Positions 22,949-34,678 of a stretch of 64,000 nucleotides of DNA are shown piece by piece; the first letter of the stretch is position 1, and every line of letters begins with the position of its first letter. A program made the translations under genes and the position numbers. This stretch comes from Eretmocerus hayati (Eukaryota; Arthropoda; Insecta; Hymenoptera; Aphelinidae), in the NCBI GenBank assembly GCA_029851415.1, contig CM056743.1, forward strand, positions 13,074,727-13,138,726. Reading direction: 5' to 3'. The notes under the pieces are model-generated. The model was not told the DNA's origin, did not search any database, and was given only the letters and a program-made list of their open reading frames with translations.

Positions 22949-25900
22949 GAAATTGTCATTTTTATGAATAATTCACAACAAATTCTGGTATACTTTACTT
23001 AATTTCAATTTTCTCTAATAACGCCATACCACACACTTGACCATGAAACCGGACAATAAGGTATAGAAAGAGGAATCTCAATATGAGCTACCACGTCGTT
23101 TTTAAAAAGCTTCCGGATATAATTGCATTACACTTGGTCAAAGGATCCACTCCACTGAGCACCAAACCGCAGCTAAAATGTATGCACGGTTCGCAAGCAG
23201 CATCAATATTACTAACCCAGACAGGCCCTAGAGCTGAATTAAATGCACTGCTCATGTGTATATGTGGAAGTATTATATTAGTGTTTAACCTGGGGTACAT
23301 GCATGCCAGCTGCTGCACTTGGGTTATACCTTAGCTTTGCTCTGTCTCTTTGCTCTATCGATCGTGTTCTCCTCTCCTCTCCTGGTGGCTCTCTCCGGGC
23401 ATCAAATGGGAAACTTGGCCCAAGTGCTGGTGTATTATTATACTGAAGTGACATTCTTGAATCACCTGAATCCTTCGATTCAATAGTCGACCTGTAATGA
23501 ATTTACTCAAAACATCAAAGGTAAAACAGAAAAATTTCTAGGGATAAACAGTATGGAGGTCCTGAGTTTTGTAGTTTCAGGCTTATCATCATCGATGATG
23601 ATATCACCGTCCGCTGCGCGTGCCTGAATAGATATATATCGTTTGAGAAATTCACTTTGCGGTGTGCCCGCGCATCATCCACCCTGTTGCATAGCTTCAC
23701 TGTGTATATGTACCATCCACTTTATAGGTATTAACTGATAAAACCACGAGCCGTTACCGCACAGCCTTTGAACCTGCGATATTATACTGCAATGTATACG
23801 TGTCCACGAAAATTTTATCATTGATAATGGAGTTGGATTTGTTGCAAAGCATAGGATCTGATAATTGGATGGTCTTCTGTGCGTCGTTTTTGTGATCGCT
23901 TGATGCTTGGTGATATAGGAGCATCATGAAATTGAATTTTGTTGGTGGTTAGTTTGAGGTATAATTGAAAGATATTGAAATTTAATTTAGTGTGAGTGCT
24001 ACTGTAGAATATTAACAATGATTGAAAGTATTCGAATTTCTCAATTGGATAAATCTGAACCTCTGGTTTGTGTGAAAAATGCAACAAAGAATTTACTTGG
24101 CGTTTAGATGGCTTTGTGTCAAAATGCTTTCCACTCATTGTCAGTAGTTCTTCAGCGCAGATTTCCATCTTTATGGGCTTACAGGATAAATGGTAATTTC
24201 TTTTTTATTTGATATGGATTGCAATCCAAATATATATTCCAATATTCCATGGAATACCAATTGATAAAAATTCGGAAAACTTTTTGAATTCTTGAGAATC
24301 AAGATCCTTCGCGAATACTATTCAGAAATCTACTTTGACATTCTGCATGCCTCAGGTAAATAACAAAATGAATTCAAGATATCCGATGCTAGCAATTTTG
24401 AATCCTTTTTTGTTCCAAAGATGAAATCCTTTCTTTTGATCAAAGTGGTCCTGTGTTGACATGTTTCATCACATTTATAAGGCGGGGGAACAAACAGTCT
24501 CAATTTCTAACGACAAAATTAATCTCTAAAATTATTCTCAGAGATACAGTTTACATTTTCGTCATGAGAACTTAGCCTCATAATTTACATGCGTATCCTA
24601 TCCCTTACAAAACAACTTTCTCAGCGTCCATTGTTGAGCACTGAATAGACTCCCCGTGTATCTTTTTGTAATTAGTAAATGAGCTCAAGATGAATTTGAG
24701 CCAAGTTGTGTCCAAGTTTTAATAAATCCATTGAGAAAGTTTCAGCAAGGCATCTAAGTGAAGAGCAAACTTAGAAGAATTAACCTAGGCAACCCCAGCG
24801 CCATGAACTAAGTCTTTCTGCTCAGCTTTATTTGGGTTTTCACCTCGATTCAATTAAGACTCATCTCATAATCTGGTTATAAAATATGACTGGTTACCCT
24901 GTGCTCGAGGCTCTTCAACAAGTTACTTTCCAAAGTCTTCGGGCTTTGAAATTGAGCACAGAACTGCTGCTGACTACAATATACTGAGCGATGGATTCAG
25001 ATCTGGTTCTAGCAGAATATGATATTGATCTTTGCAGATGCAGCAAATTATTGTTGAAAAGACACAGTCTTCTAAAAATTACTCCAATTTTGTAGTGAAT
25101 TTTGGTCACAAGATTTTCCTCGGGCTCTTTCTACAATTCATAAGACTTTTAGAAGACAAAAAATGATCCTTCGAGGGATCGAATAAGTAGAAAAAGTACT
25201 GCTAACAGGCCAAAGATTTTCACCACAAACTTTGACCACCATCTTTCAGCCTGATTTTCCTGATCCTTGATCGATGTTTCCTCGTCGAAATATGGATAGA
25301 CACTGTTCAATATAAAAGCGTGACGAGTTTTTCATGAGCTTATATAAGAGTCTGGCCCAAAATTCACCGCTTGCTCGCTTCCAGAGTAGGGGTTCGTCGC
25401 GGGAGCATCAAATTCACTCTTTTACAGGGTCACCCTGTGACACACACGTCAAATTCATTGCCCGTGTTGAAATGTCAAAGTTTACGGCCTAACGCATATG
25501 TTCACTTGCTCTTGTATATATCTCGTTTCGTCTCATATCTTTCGCTTTCTGTATGTCGATTCCCCTGATGTCAGTGATAGAATCCGAGGATAGAACCTCG
25601 CTAGAAGCCGTTGACCTGATGCTATAGAGAGCAGCGCATCATCCGCAGTATATATGTCGTGGTGGCTTTTTTGATGGGGAGAGACACATCATCAGTGATG
25701 GGGTCATGTACCTGATGTGAATTATTATGACGAGCCGTATGTGTGGTGTATTTTGCTGCTCTTCCTGATGGCTCAAGTAGAGAAAGCGAGATCTAGCTTA
25801 TTTTATTTACGCACACGTTTTTTTATTTTACCCTTGTTCATCCCTGAATTTTTCCTGAGCTTTTCCAAACATCGAGCATCTTATGTGGTCTCTTTTTTTT

Positions 25901-27711
25901 GTACGAATTTCCGGCGGAAAATAGAATCACGGATCTCCAATCGTCTTATTTCCGTTACCTTCGAGATTCACTGGAACCTTGCTCAATTTTTTCTTGGTTA
26001 TAATCGTAGGGTATTTTTTAACGGCTACTTTCGATCGATGATTTTCTGATTCCAGGAGCGGAGACTGTGATGATGCTGTCGTTGTACGATATTTATGAAA
26101 TATGTAGATGGATAAATTCGCATTTTTATTTTAGACTGATATTTACTGGAAGTTATAATCCCAAGTATATACTCTGCGCTGAACTGTTTTTTATTGCACT
26201 GGAACTTTTCTTCAAACAGATAACTCCACATATATATTAAGATATCTCCAGCTCCTTTGACCAAGAATTATTCATGGATGTCAATAACAAACAGAATTAT
26301 ACTGCCGATATGGACACAACACAAGTAGGTCAGTCAGTCGTATATACCCACGTAACAAGTTCTGTCAATTTCAATATACCTATTCAACAGTTAAACTATT
26401 ATGCTTGGACGAGCCAAATTAATTGCGAACCTCTCGCGCTTCGTAGAATGTCAATCGATAGGGATGTCCGGCAAAGCGGAAACATTATGTCGGGACAACG
26501 TTTGTGTGTATTTCCGCTCAATAAACATCAGTTAGCAATGTCATTTGGACATGCTGATCGATCGAAGACACTTTTCATTTTCTAATTCGTGCACGTATTT
26601 CATGCAGAACTCTTTGGTTAAATATATACGAATTTTGTGGAACCCTTTGATTTTCTTGGCTTATTTTTATGGGGATTAATCTTTAAGCACCGCTTTTTTC
26701 ACAATTTTGAGAGGAAAATGGCAGCTCAGTTCAGTAGTGAGTCGAGGTACAGTCAACTTTTTTTACCAATGCACGTAAATGTTCATTTTTCAAAAAAACT
26801 AACATTCGAATGAATTAAATTCAGGTAACGTTTGACTTTTATTCGTGTAAACGTGTGAATTTTCCGCATAGATACTTATATATGTTCAGTGTGTCATCCT
26901 TAACGATACCGTTAAACTGCTCAGAAAATTTCGTACTTTCAAAAAATGTTTATCCTTAACGATGGAGTCTGTTATAAATCGTAGCCAAGTGAATCAATCA
27001 GTCGACAAGAATTCTGGTCGAAGTTTACTTTAAATTATTTGAATAGAAATTTCAAGATTGACCATGAATTCCTCGATCCTTTTATTATCATAATGAGGAT
27101 TTGCTTCAACTGTTTGTCGATGATAGTTTCATTCACTTTGGTAATGGTAGCTCGAGAAATCTATATCTCGGTTATATATTATTTTTTTTATATACTAGAT
27201 TGCTAGACAAAAATCATACGGAAAGAAGAATTAGAAGAATGAACCATTTCTAACTGCAAAGTTTACAAATTTATTGACTTATCCGAGCACATCCGTGCAC
27301 TAATGCATTATTCGATAGTTTCCCTATTCAAAGCAATGATCGGCAATCGAACAATATTCCAAAGTTTAGAAAATTTATTCCACAAGAAAATGTAATTCTT
27401 GTTCTTTGATTGATAAAGACAATCCGATTCGACAATAAATCGAAATCGCCGTGGTGGGTAGATAACTTTTTCACCGTTGTAAGAAGCGACATCTAATCAG
27501 TGTCTTATTATTCGTTATTTCGTTCCCTATTTTCGAGCTCAGATGATTAGAGCTCAATCAAATTACGCTCAACGGAGGCATTCGAATTTCATAGCAATAA
27601 TCAGAGACTTTTCAATAACATCACCTCGACATCGCTTAATAGAACCTGTTCAGATCGAAAAGTACAAGAAGCTCACAATCAAGTTGTTATACATTTTTTG
27701 CAATAATACTT
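22949..27711. other. Non-coding stretch of 4.8 kb
   Basis: No supported gene. Frames of 100-116 codons at 23818-24168 (minus), 25717-26049 (plus) and 26274-26585 (plus) have no recognisable domain or splice context. A 12-base string ATCCTTAACGAT is repeated near 26898 and 26952. Confidence 0.45.
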
Positions 27712-27721
27712 TATATCGCTC

Positions 27722-27835
27722 GTGCTGGAAACCACCCGGTTTCCAAGTTAGTGGACGAGGGTGGGGAGACTTGGAAACAAGCGTTTTGCCGGTGTCTAAA
27801 ATGTTGAGGAGACGTGGAAACTGCTCTGTTTCCAC
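27722..27835. repeat. Cluster of GGAAAC/GTTTCC hairpins
   Basis: Three pairings lie in about 110 bp: GGAAAC with GTTTCC across ACCCG, GTTTCCAAGT with ACTTGGAAAC, and ACGTGGAAAC with GTTTCCACGT separated by TGCTCT. They sit at the presumed downstream end of the recombinase element and may be terminal structure or recombination sites. Confidence 0.55.
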
Positions 27836-28109
27836 GTCACTTGACAGTTACTAGATATCCCTATGGCACTGTCATGACATGTGACGATCGCCTAACCTCA
27901 AATAAATATGCATGATAATGACATGAATATGCGAATATTGATGAAGAGCTGCAATTATAATGAATAGAGATATTTGATGATGAAAGAAAACTTTGCGTGG
28001 GGGATGATTTTTAAACTGCCAATGGAACATATTTGGATGATCAAAATAATTATGAATAAGATAAAGATATAGAGTACTAAGAGCAATTATGAAATATTGA
28101 GAACAAGGG

Positions 28110-28115
28110 TTTATT
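28110..28115 (-). promoter_or_regulatory. Polyadenylation signal AATAAA
   Basis: The minus strand reads TATAAATAAACCC about 30 bases after the predicted stop of the recombinase gene (28147), a normal position for the cleavage signal of that transcript. Confidence 0.6.
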
Positions 28116-28146
28116 TATAAAAAGTTACAATAGCATACAAAAGTAA

Positions 28147-30931
28147 CTAAAAATCCTGGTGAAATGACAAATAGAAAATGATGAAAGAAATTCACTATGT
28201 GTATGAAATTGTATGTTGAAGTTATAACACTTATAAAAACGCAAAACAGCAGAGCCAAACCTTACCTCCTCTGCATCACTATGAGATGCAGAAGAGGCAC
28301 TCTGCTGTGACAAAACAGATGCTGGCCTGGAATGAGTTGTTCGTGCAGCAACATCATCAGGAGGGCATCGGGCTTCACTGAATTTCACAGCAGATTCAGT
28401 TGACATATCATTTACAACAGTAGTGCTATCATGACTAGACACTTTTACATTGACAGCAGGAGCAAATGAAGATACTTGACACTGTTTGTTAACATGAGAT
28501 GAAGATAGTTTCTTCTCATCACGCTTAATAATTTCAGATGAAATTGAGGAAACACGGCTACTCTATGAATGCTGGTTGTCTTCTTTAATGAACTTACTAC
28601 TTGGTAGCTGGCCAGGTACATCTGTCAAATTTGTCACCTCAACCATAGAAGATTGAAGAACTTCATCATGTGTAGAAAAATTTCCTTGAGCAATTTGTGG
28701 TTGTTCAAAATTTCCACGAACAACTTCTAATTGTTCCAAATTTGTCACCTCAACCATAGGTGATTGAACAACTTTATCTTGGGCAATTTGTGGTTGTTCA
28801 AAATTTCCTTCAACAGCTTCTAATTGTTCAAAATAAGGAGGTGATGGAGGCTCTTCAGACGAAGGAGGCGATAACACTCTTAAGCCTTGAATGACAAGTG
28901 GCTCGTGTGATGGTACAGTTGATGACAACCTTAAGCGTTTAAACACAACCTTGCCCTCATCAGTCTCTTGTAGTTCAAAATGAAGTGGTTCAGGAACATC
29001 AGATGATGAAGCACCACCCCAAAGTTGATCCGATTCAGGTTCCAATACTTGTTGTCCATCACAAGGATGAGATGCTGCATTACTCAAACCATCACGACTA
29101 AGACCAAATGCTTCATTATGGTTATCAATATCATGATTACTATAAGTAGATTCATCATCAGACGTGGCTAACAGCATGTCCTCAAAAATGTCAGAAGAAA
29201 CCTCATTAATGAGGCTAGAACTCTGAGAATGTAGCACACGAGACACTGACTTTTGACCAGACTGAACATTAGTGGACACAGAATTGTGAATAATGCTATG
29301 AGAAACATCACCAACAGTTGTAGCTGGCTGTAGCAATACATTAGATAATATCTTTGGGGTAGATTTAGAAACAGGCACATTATCACTTTTGGCATTAGAC
29401 CAAGGCTCATCGTCAAAATCACTTTGAAATAAATCAGAAAAATCCTCATTCTCAACATCAAATGCAGGTTGAGATGTAGGATGTGACAGAACAGAAGATG
29501 CCTTATGCTGTGTTGTGTATGATAGGCCTCTAATGGGAGTAGCCTTGTATGCTGTAGATACAGGTGGAGGCTGCTGGATTGTCCCCAACAGAGGTTCAAA
29601 TGACCAAGAGGATGCTGCATCAACAACCGTAGATACAGTGGATTCCTGCAACACTGATGTTGCATTAGACATACTAGGCATAGACGTAGAAGACCTTTTT
29701 TTAGATGGCACAGGCAAATTACCCAACATTGATGAGGTAACAGTGGAAGTAGAACCCTTGGATTGCTTACGTGGAGGAACAGACAAAGCTTTAGTGACTG
29801 AATTTGACTGTTGACGGGTAGAAACTGGCAGTGTTTTTTTGGCTAACTTTGGATATTGGTTTTCATGATTATAAGAAATAGTTATGGGTTCATTTGAAAG
29901 ATGATACTCAGGCAAGATTGCATTTGTTATCTGAGCTGAAACTTTGTGACGCCTAATGTCAGTATCCTCTAAGTACCCTGAAGCACAACTGTTAGACTTC
30001 CATCTGCCATGTAAGCGCAGTTCTGTGTCAGTGCATCCTGATTCTGCGTAAACTGTGGCTGATGATCTGCGTATTGAATGGCTTGTGTAGCGTTCTGGTT
30101 CAGGCAAACCTAAGAACTTAGCTACAACCTTAGGAACACTACCAATAGTTTTATCGCCACATGCACAATCAATGAAAGAGCCACTACGATATACCAGAAA
30201 GAACCTTTCATTGGCAATGTTCTTACGTGACTCCAAATAACGCCTTACAATTGTGTAAAAGGGGCCAACAATGGAGAATGTATTGGCAGTAAAAGTTTTG
30301 GTAACTTCAGGAGGTATATCTATCAAAATACTAGAAGCAGTGACAGTAACATACTTCATCATCAAATAAACTAATTCACTTTTTCGACAACAGCCAATGA
30401 CTCCAACGATTAAAATTACCTGAAAGAAACTACATGAATAACCAGATTCTAAAACAGAAGAATACCTGCATAGACTTGAATAAACATTACCTTAATCAAG
30501 AAATACTCATCATCTGGAGCAAAATTACAAAAAGTATGCAATTGTTGTGAAGTTAATACACGTGCCTTCTTAGGCTTATGCTTCCCGGATGCATTTCTCA
30601 TATAACTGTTCACATTTACATATGCACCAATATCAACTCCATCATAAGCTTTAATACAAGCTTTTATCATTGATAGGGCAGCACGAATAGTGGAAGCCAC
30701 ATATCCATCTTGAGAGAGGGTACGTACATAAACAAGAAGGGAATCTTCAGAAATGAAAGGTGTACCTCTTGAAACACACCAAGCTTTATAGGCTTCATAT
30801 TCCTTCATATATTTTGCTCGAGAAGCTAGAGGTAAAGTGTCTAATTTAGCCTCCCTGGCTTCAGCTGCGATATCAGCTGGAACAGCATGGTTTACTGGTG
30901 AAACAGCAACACGTTTCTGACCCCGAGCCAT
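28147..30931 (-). CDS. Crypton-like tyrosine recombinase (3 exons, one in-frame TAG)
   Basis: Predicted DNA strand-exchange enzyme of the tyrosine recombinase (phage integrase) fold. The start is taken at 30931 (MARGQKR), where the folded-domain-like sequence begins, although the frame is open to 31366. Exon 1 (30931-30491, 147 aa) is the N-terminal core-binding domain. A 71-nt GT-AG intron (30490-30420) joins it to exon 2 so that the catalytic arginine motif GCCRKSEL is formed just past the junction. Catalytic set: R159, K188 (EVTKTF), H261-x-x-R264 (HSIRRS), H284/W287 (HGRW) and Y296 (GYLED); all are present. Beyond about residue 330 is a Ser/Thr-rich tail of unknown role containing a 31-37-residue repeat. 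TAG at 28565-28563 interrupts the frame after 765 codons, but the same frame continues 99 codons with the same composition to a GT donor at 28265. Splicing 28265-28156 adds Asp-Phe and a stop at 28147. The gene may therefore be a recent pseudogene, use readthrough, or simply end at the first stop. Confidence 0.8.
28156..28265 (-). other. Predicted intron 2 of the recombinase gene (110 nt)
   Basis: Donor GAG|GTAAGG is close to consensus; acceptor TTCACCAG|GATTTTTAG. Splicing replaces a run-on frame with a short terminal exon (Asp, Phe, stop) 30 bases before an AATAAA. Not confirmed by transcript evidence. Confidence 0.5.
28627..28840 (-). repeat. In-frame tandem repeat in the recombinase tail
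   Basis: Two copies encode EQLEAVEGNFEQPQIAQ and EQLEVVRGNFEQPQIAQ, each followed by a VQSPMVEVTNL- or LQSSMVEVTNL-like end. The second copy has a 6-residue insertion (GNFSTHDE region). Period is about 93-111 bases, in frame, so the repeat preserved coding when it arose. Confidence 0.8.
30420..30490 (-). other. Predicted intron 1 of the recombinase gene (71 nt)
   Basis: Donor AAG|GTAATG and acceptor TTTCTTTCAG|GTAATT with a pyrimidine tract. Removal restores YFLIK-VILIVGVIGCCRKSEL, the usual hydrophobic strand and catalytic arginine of tyrosine recombinases, which neither flanking frame gives alone. This is strong indirect support. Confidence 0.8.
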
Positions 30932-31275
30932 GACAAATATGAATTGACGCGGAAAATGCGAAAAATTGGTGCATATACAGACAAAATACAGAATGCGAAA
31001 TGCGAACGTGGGTTCATCAAACGTGGATTGATCAACCAAAAAAATACAGCACAAAGAGCTGTGACGAGTAGCATCACAAGATGGCGACCACAAGGACGTA
31101 ATAGACACTAGGGAAAACTGGGGAAAGTTTCCAAGTCTCGACGCGTCTACTCGACGCGTAAGATATGTGATGTCAAACAAGTCCCAACGATAGCTAAAAA
31201 CATTAATAAAAACAATTAAAAGGACAAAATTGATCGGGTAGACAGTGGGGTGCACTCGCGATATAAAGTAATATA

Positions 31276-31388
31276 TGCGACTCGTGCTGGACACTGCGTT
31301 TTTTTCCGCGGAATTCGTGCAGGACGTCGGCTTCGCCGACGTCCTTGCACTCGCCGCGGAAAACACGCAGTTTCCAGCACTCGACGCA
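31276..31388. repeat. 113-bp near-perfect hairpin
   Basis: Left arm CTCGTGCTGGACACTGCGTT, then TTCCGCGG and GCAGGACGTCGGC, pairs with the right arm, whose complement reads CGAGTGCTGGAAACTGCGTG, TTCCGCGG and GCAAGGACGTCGGC. Arms are about 54 bp and the loop is TTC. GC content is high compared with the surroundings. It lies at the upstream limit of the recombinase element and contains the GTGCTGGA motif also found at the other end. Confidence 0.85.
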
Positions 31389-32033
31389 TAATGTACTATT
31401 TTTACACAGTTTAAGAGCGCTAAAGAATCCCCGTTAAACTATTATATTAGAGAAAGGATCGATAGAAAGTGTACAAAAACTAGTAATAGTCAAATGTTAT
31501 ACATGCAATCTTCTATGGAGCTCGTGATGTTGGAATCGCATTTTGTGTGGTAGCTGAATCGCTCAGGTTTTTGTGCTTCAGACGTCTATAGTATTATGTG
31601 AAAACTTTTACTGTACTTGTCTACAACAAAAACTGATCGCGTGATTCATTTTTATCCATCATCTATTATCTACTTCCAACACGTTGGGATTTAGCTCAGG
31701 TGTGAATTCCGACCGTGAAAATTTGCAGAATGATGCTATCAAGTTGACTGTGTGTAATCTTTCTCTGGAAACATATTCGACAGTAACTCTCGTGGATCAC
31801 GAAAATTTGAAATTAAATGTAACGAAAAGAAAAAAAAAACAGTAAGAAACAGATTAGTAAACTGTCTCTTGGTAATGTAGCAACATTTTTATTTTTTTCT
31901 CGTAGGTCTTATTCAGACAGATAACTAAGTTATCGTGAATTCATTCTGTCATCGACATGACAGTGAATGGCCTTCTGCAGCCAATGCGTGCAACTTTTCT
32001 TCTCACAATCTTTCTTTGAAGAGATTATTTATA
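31389..32033. other. Non-coding stretch
   Basis: No gene or clear repeat recognised between the hairpin and the Tc1-like end. Confidence 0.45.
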
Positions 32034-32070
32034 TACACTGCCGGTCGAAAGTTTCAGGACACCCGAAATT
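32034..32070 (+). mobile_element. Possible Tc1/mariner terminal inverted repeat
   Basis: TACACTGCCGGTCGAAAGTT, followed by TCAGGACACCC, matches the general form of Tc1-family ends (TACACTG, then a GTCAAAAGTTT-like core, then GGACACCC). A weak candidate for the opposite end is GGTCAGTGTA near 32546. No transposase is present, so this is a remnant at best. Confidence 0.4.
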
Positions 32071-33600
32071 TTTTTTTCCAATTTTGTAAGTGGGACTACT
32101 AGGCTCTACTTGACCAACAAGGATTTTATCAGGGCTCATTTTATCTTCTCCCACCCTCAATCAACGTTGTATTTTACACAAATGGTAATTTGGTTCAGAT
32201 TTATCGTAGAACCAATAGTGAAATAATTCGAAACACAATGCAGGCAGTCGAGAACGGTATAATATCATACGATTCAGCTAAAACTCAGCAACATCAGCAT
32301 CACCAGTTGACTCGTTGTATAGTTATAATATGGGGATGTACGAGAATAGCTATTTAATGATGTAGTCGTCAGTTATCTTTGTGCATAATAGACTGTCATT
32401 TATCGACATCCTCGCGGAGACATCAGAGAATGAGAGAGTATTATGATATTATCAGCTGACGATTGTAATTATGCTGGCTCATCTGGTATATCAGCACTAA
32501 CTGATGAGCTGTCTTGAATTACGCTGACATTTTCCGATCAACTGGTCAGTGTATTTTGTGCTGCTGTTATTATACTGAAATGTAGAAGGATATTTGAAAT
32601 GAATGGAATTTTGAAGGAAAATCTCCGACCAGATTCTTCCGTCTACGATGGTATCCTAGCAAAATGTGAGAGATTTTATTACCTATCCAGTTCCTAAATT
32701 CTTCTTCAAGTTTTAAATCGGCAGAAAAGTTACGACATCATTGTGCCCTAACTCGCTTGTGCAAATTTCGCGTGACAACATTATCTGCAACGAGTTCAGA
32801 AATTTGATGAAAACGGGATGGAAATATATTCGATGGCAAGTATAGATTTTCGGATCATGTGTTATATTGGGTTCGGATATGAACTTAAGGGATACAACGC
32901 CACTTTTGAAATCGTGTGCTTGAAAATTCATTGCAATTGAGCGTTCGATTCAAGTTGTCTGATCCTCAATAAATCCATACAAAGAAGTATTACACACTCA
33001 TAATTGAGTGTTGCACGCCCACGCATTGCTGACCCATTCAATCTCAAGAATAGTATGTAATAGACCTAGGGAAACAATAAAACTTTATTCATATTGGCTC
33101 ACGAATGCATATAAGAATGGTATGGCTTTGCATGGCATTGTAATGGAAAAAAACGCCCCCGCATTCGCGACCACAATAACGAGACGTTTGTACTATGTTA
33201 TTGTAATGATTGTATTCGAACGATTTGTGCTGGAGAGCCATAGTGCGCTGCTGTTCTAACATTATTTCAATTCATTCGAATGCAATACTTGACCTGCAGA
33301 TTAGCTATACGAGCCCTAGATAATTGCTTAACGGAAATCGGTAAGGCTCAAAAACAAGATATTTAATTTGTGATCCATTTTTCGAGTCAATTGGATCTTA
33401 TTTTTGTATACCTTACTTTTCGACATACCGTGCCTCAAAGTATCATTTGCACTAGGGTTCCTAATTAATGATTTCTTGAATTATTGTCGAAATATAGTAT
33501 AATTTGATGCAAGGACGTAAAATATGAATTTTGCATCCTCATTATGATGCCAACCGACGTCTCCGGCTCACGAGACAAGGAATGCCTCTTGGGTGTGTGG
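32071..33600. other. Non-coding stretch
   Basis: No supported gene. Short open frames only, none with a recognisable domain. Confidence 0.45.
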
Positions 33601-34030
33601 AATCGAACAGATCAATTTCGATTTACAGTCAATATCAATTTTTTCGGTTAGGAAGCAATCTGTAATGGTTATTTGGTTCATTTCAACCAGGGAATCTTTC
33701 CTGTCATTTTACTCTAAAAGTCTTCGTTTTCGAGCTGTGGCCGTTTCAAAGTTGAAAAATCGTGAAATTCGCAATATTCAACGACCGATTAGAGCTCGAA
33801 AAACGTGAGGATCTCACTTGTCAAAGCTAAAAGTTGTAGATTGCGATCTCTTCAACAGTATCCAATAGCAAAAATGCATGTGTCCGAACGATAACTCATT
33901 GTTTTTTCAATGTTAACAATGGGCAGTTGCGCGCGTTATGGCCATATGATATGCACAACGCCACCGTGTCGCGCACCGCGCCGCGCGCCGTCGGCTTATC
34001 CTTGTGCCGATAGCCACCCTTGATCAACAT

Positions 34031-34218
34031 TAGGGTGTTTCCACAAATGAAACGCATCACGGTTCGTGCGCTGCTCGCCGAATTTGAGCCGGCTTTGGCG
34101 TTTTTCGCATTACCATTTGATCCAAAACAGAATTCGAGTTTAGCTAATCAAAAACGATTTACGATCTCGTAGCAAACAGATGCAAAAACACACAAGCGGG
34201 CTCAAATTTGGTGAGTGG
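34031..34218 (-). mobile_element. Truncated MITE copy (CCACAAATGAA family)
   Basis: TAGGGTGTTTCCACAAATGA, then the blocks GAATTTGAGCCGG, CCAAAACAGAA and ACGATCTCG, and finally GGGCTCAAATTTGGTGAG, correspond in order to the reversed complete copy at 34404-34678. The far end is missing. Confidence 0.55.
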
Positions 34219-34403
34219 CGGAAGAAAAACGATGGGTTATCGCTCGGAACCATGATTTTTTGCTATTGGATACTATTAAGGAGATCCCAATTGATAAATT
34301 TGCTTTTTGGCAACATGAGATTTTTACGTAATTTGTACAGTAATCGGCCGCTCAAAATCGCGACTTTCGCGTGAAACGCTCACAGCTCGAGAACGATGGC
34401 TTT

Positions 34404-34678
34404 CAGAGTGTGTCCACAAATGAAGCGCATAAGCCGTGAGCCGGCGTACGCCTGGCGTGCGCTGGCGCACGGCTCGCATGCACCGCTCACCAAATTTGAG
34501 GTTGCTTGTGGGTTTCTGCATCGGTTTTCTGCGAGATCATAAACTTTAGTTCTGTTTTGGATTAGCTGGTAACGTAAATGATACATAAGCTGGCTCAAAT
34601 TTGGTGAGCGGCGCATGAGCCGTGCGCCAGCGCACGCCGGCTCATGGCTCATGCGCTTCATTTGTGGACACACCCTTA
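34404..34678 (+). mobile_element. Complete MITE (CCACAAATGAA family), GC-rich arms
   Basis: AGAGTGTGTCCACAAATGAA at the left is mirrored at the right by TTCATTTGTGGACACACCCT. Subterminal blocks rich in GCGCAC and CCGGC (about 34435-34475 and 34620-34650) are also inverted. It sits inside the right arm of the surrounding foldback, whose sequence resumes directly on the far side. AGAG occurs at both junctions, but I cannot call a firm target duplication. Confidence 0.7.

Larger units (their letters stand above)
27712..31388 (-). mobile_element. Crypton-like tyrosine-recombinase element (approximate limits)
   Basis: The recombinase gene (28147-30931, minus) lies between two similar strings in the same orientation: TATATCGCTCGTGCTGGAAA at 27712 and TATATGCGACTCGTGCTGGA at 31272. 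The right limit also carries a 113-bp hairpin (31276-31388), and the left limit a cluster of small hairpins with GGAAAC/GTTTCC stems (27722-27835). No reverse transcriptase or RNase H is visible, which separates it from DIRS/Ngaro-type tyrosine-recombinase retrotransposons and points to a Crypton-like DNA element. Exact boundaries are inferred. Confidence 0.5.

Noticed and set aside
23818..24168. 116-codon minus-strand frame
   Set aside because: No recognised domain, and no splice sites or polyadenylation signal placed to support a gene.
30932..31366. 145-codon N-terminal extension of the recombinase frame
   Set aside because: It lacks domain-like sequence and is partly encoded by the upstream hairpin; the recombinase fold starts shortly after the internal Met at 30931.
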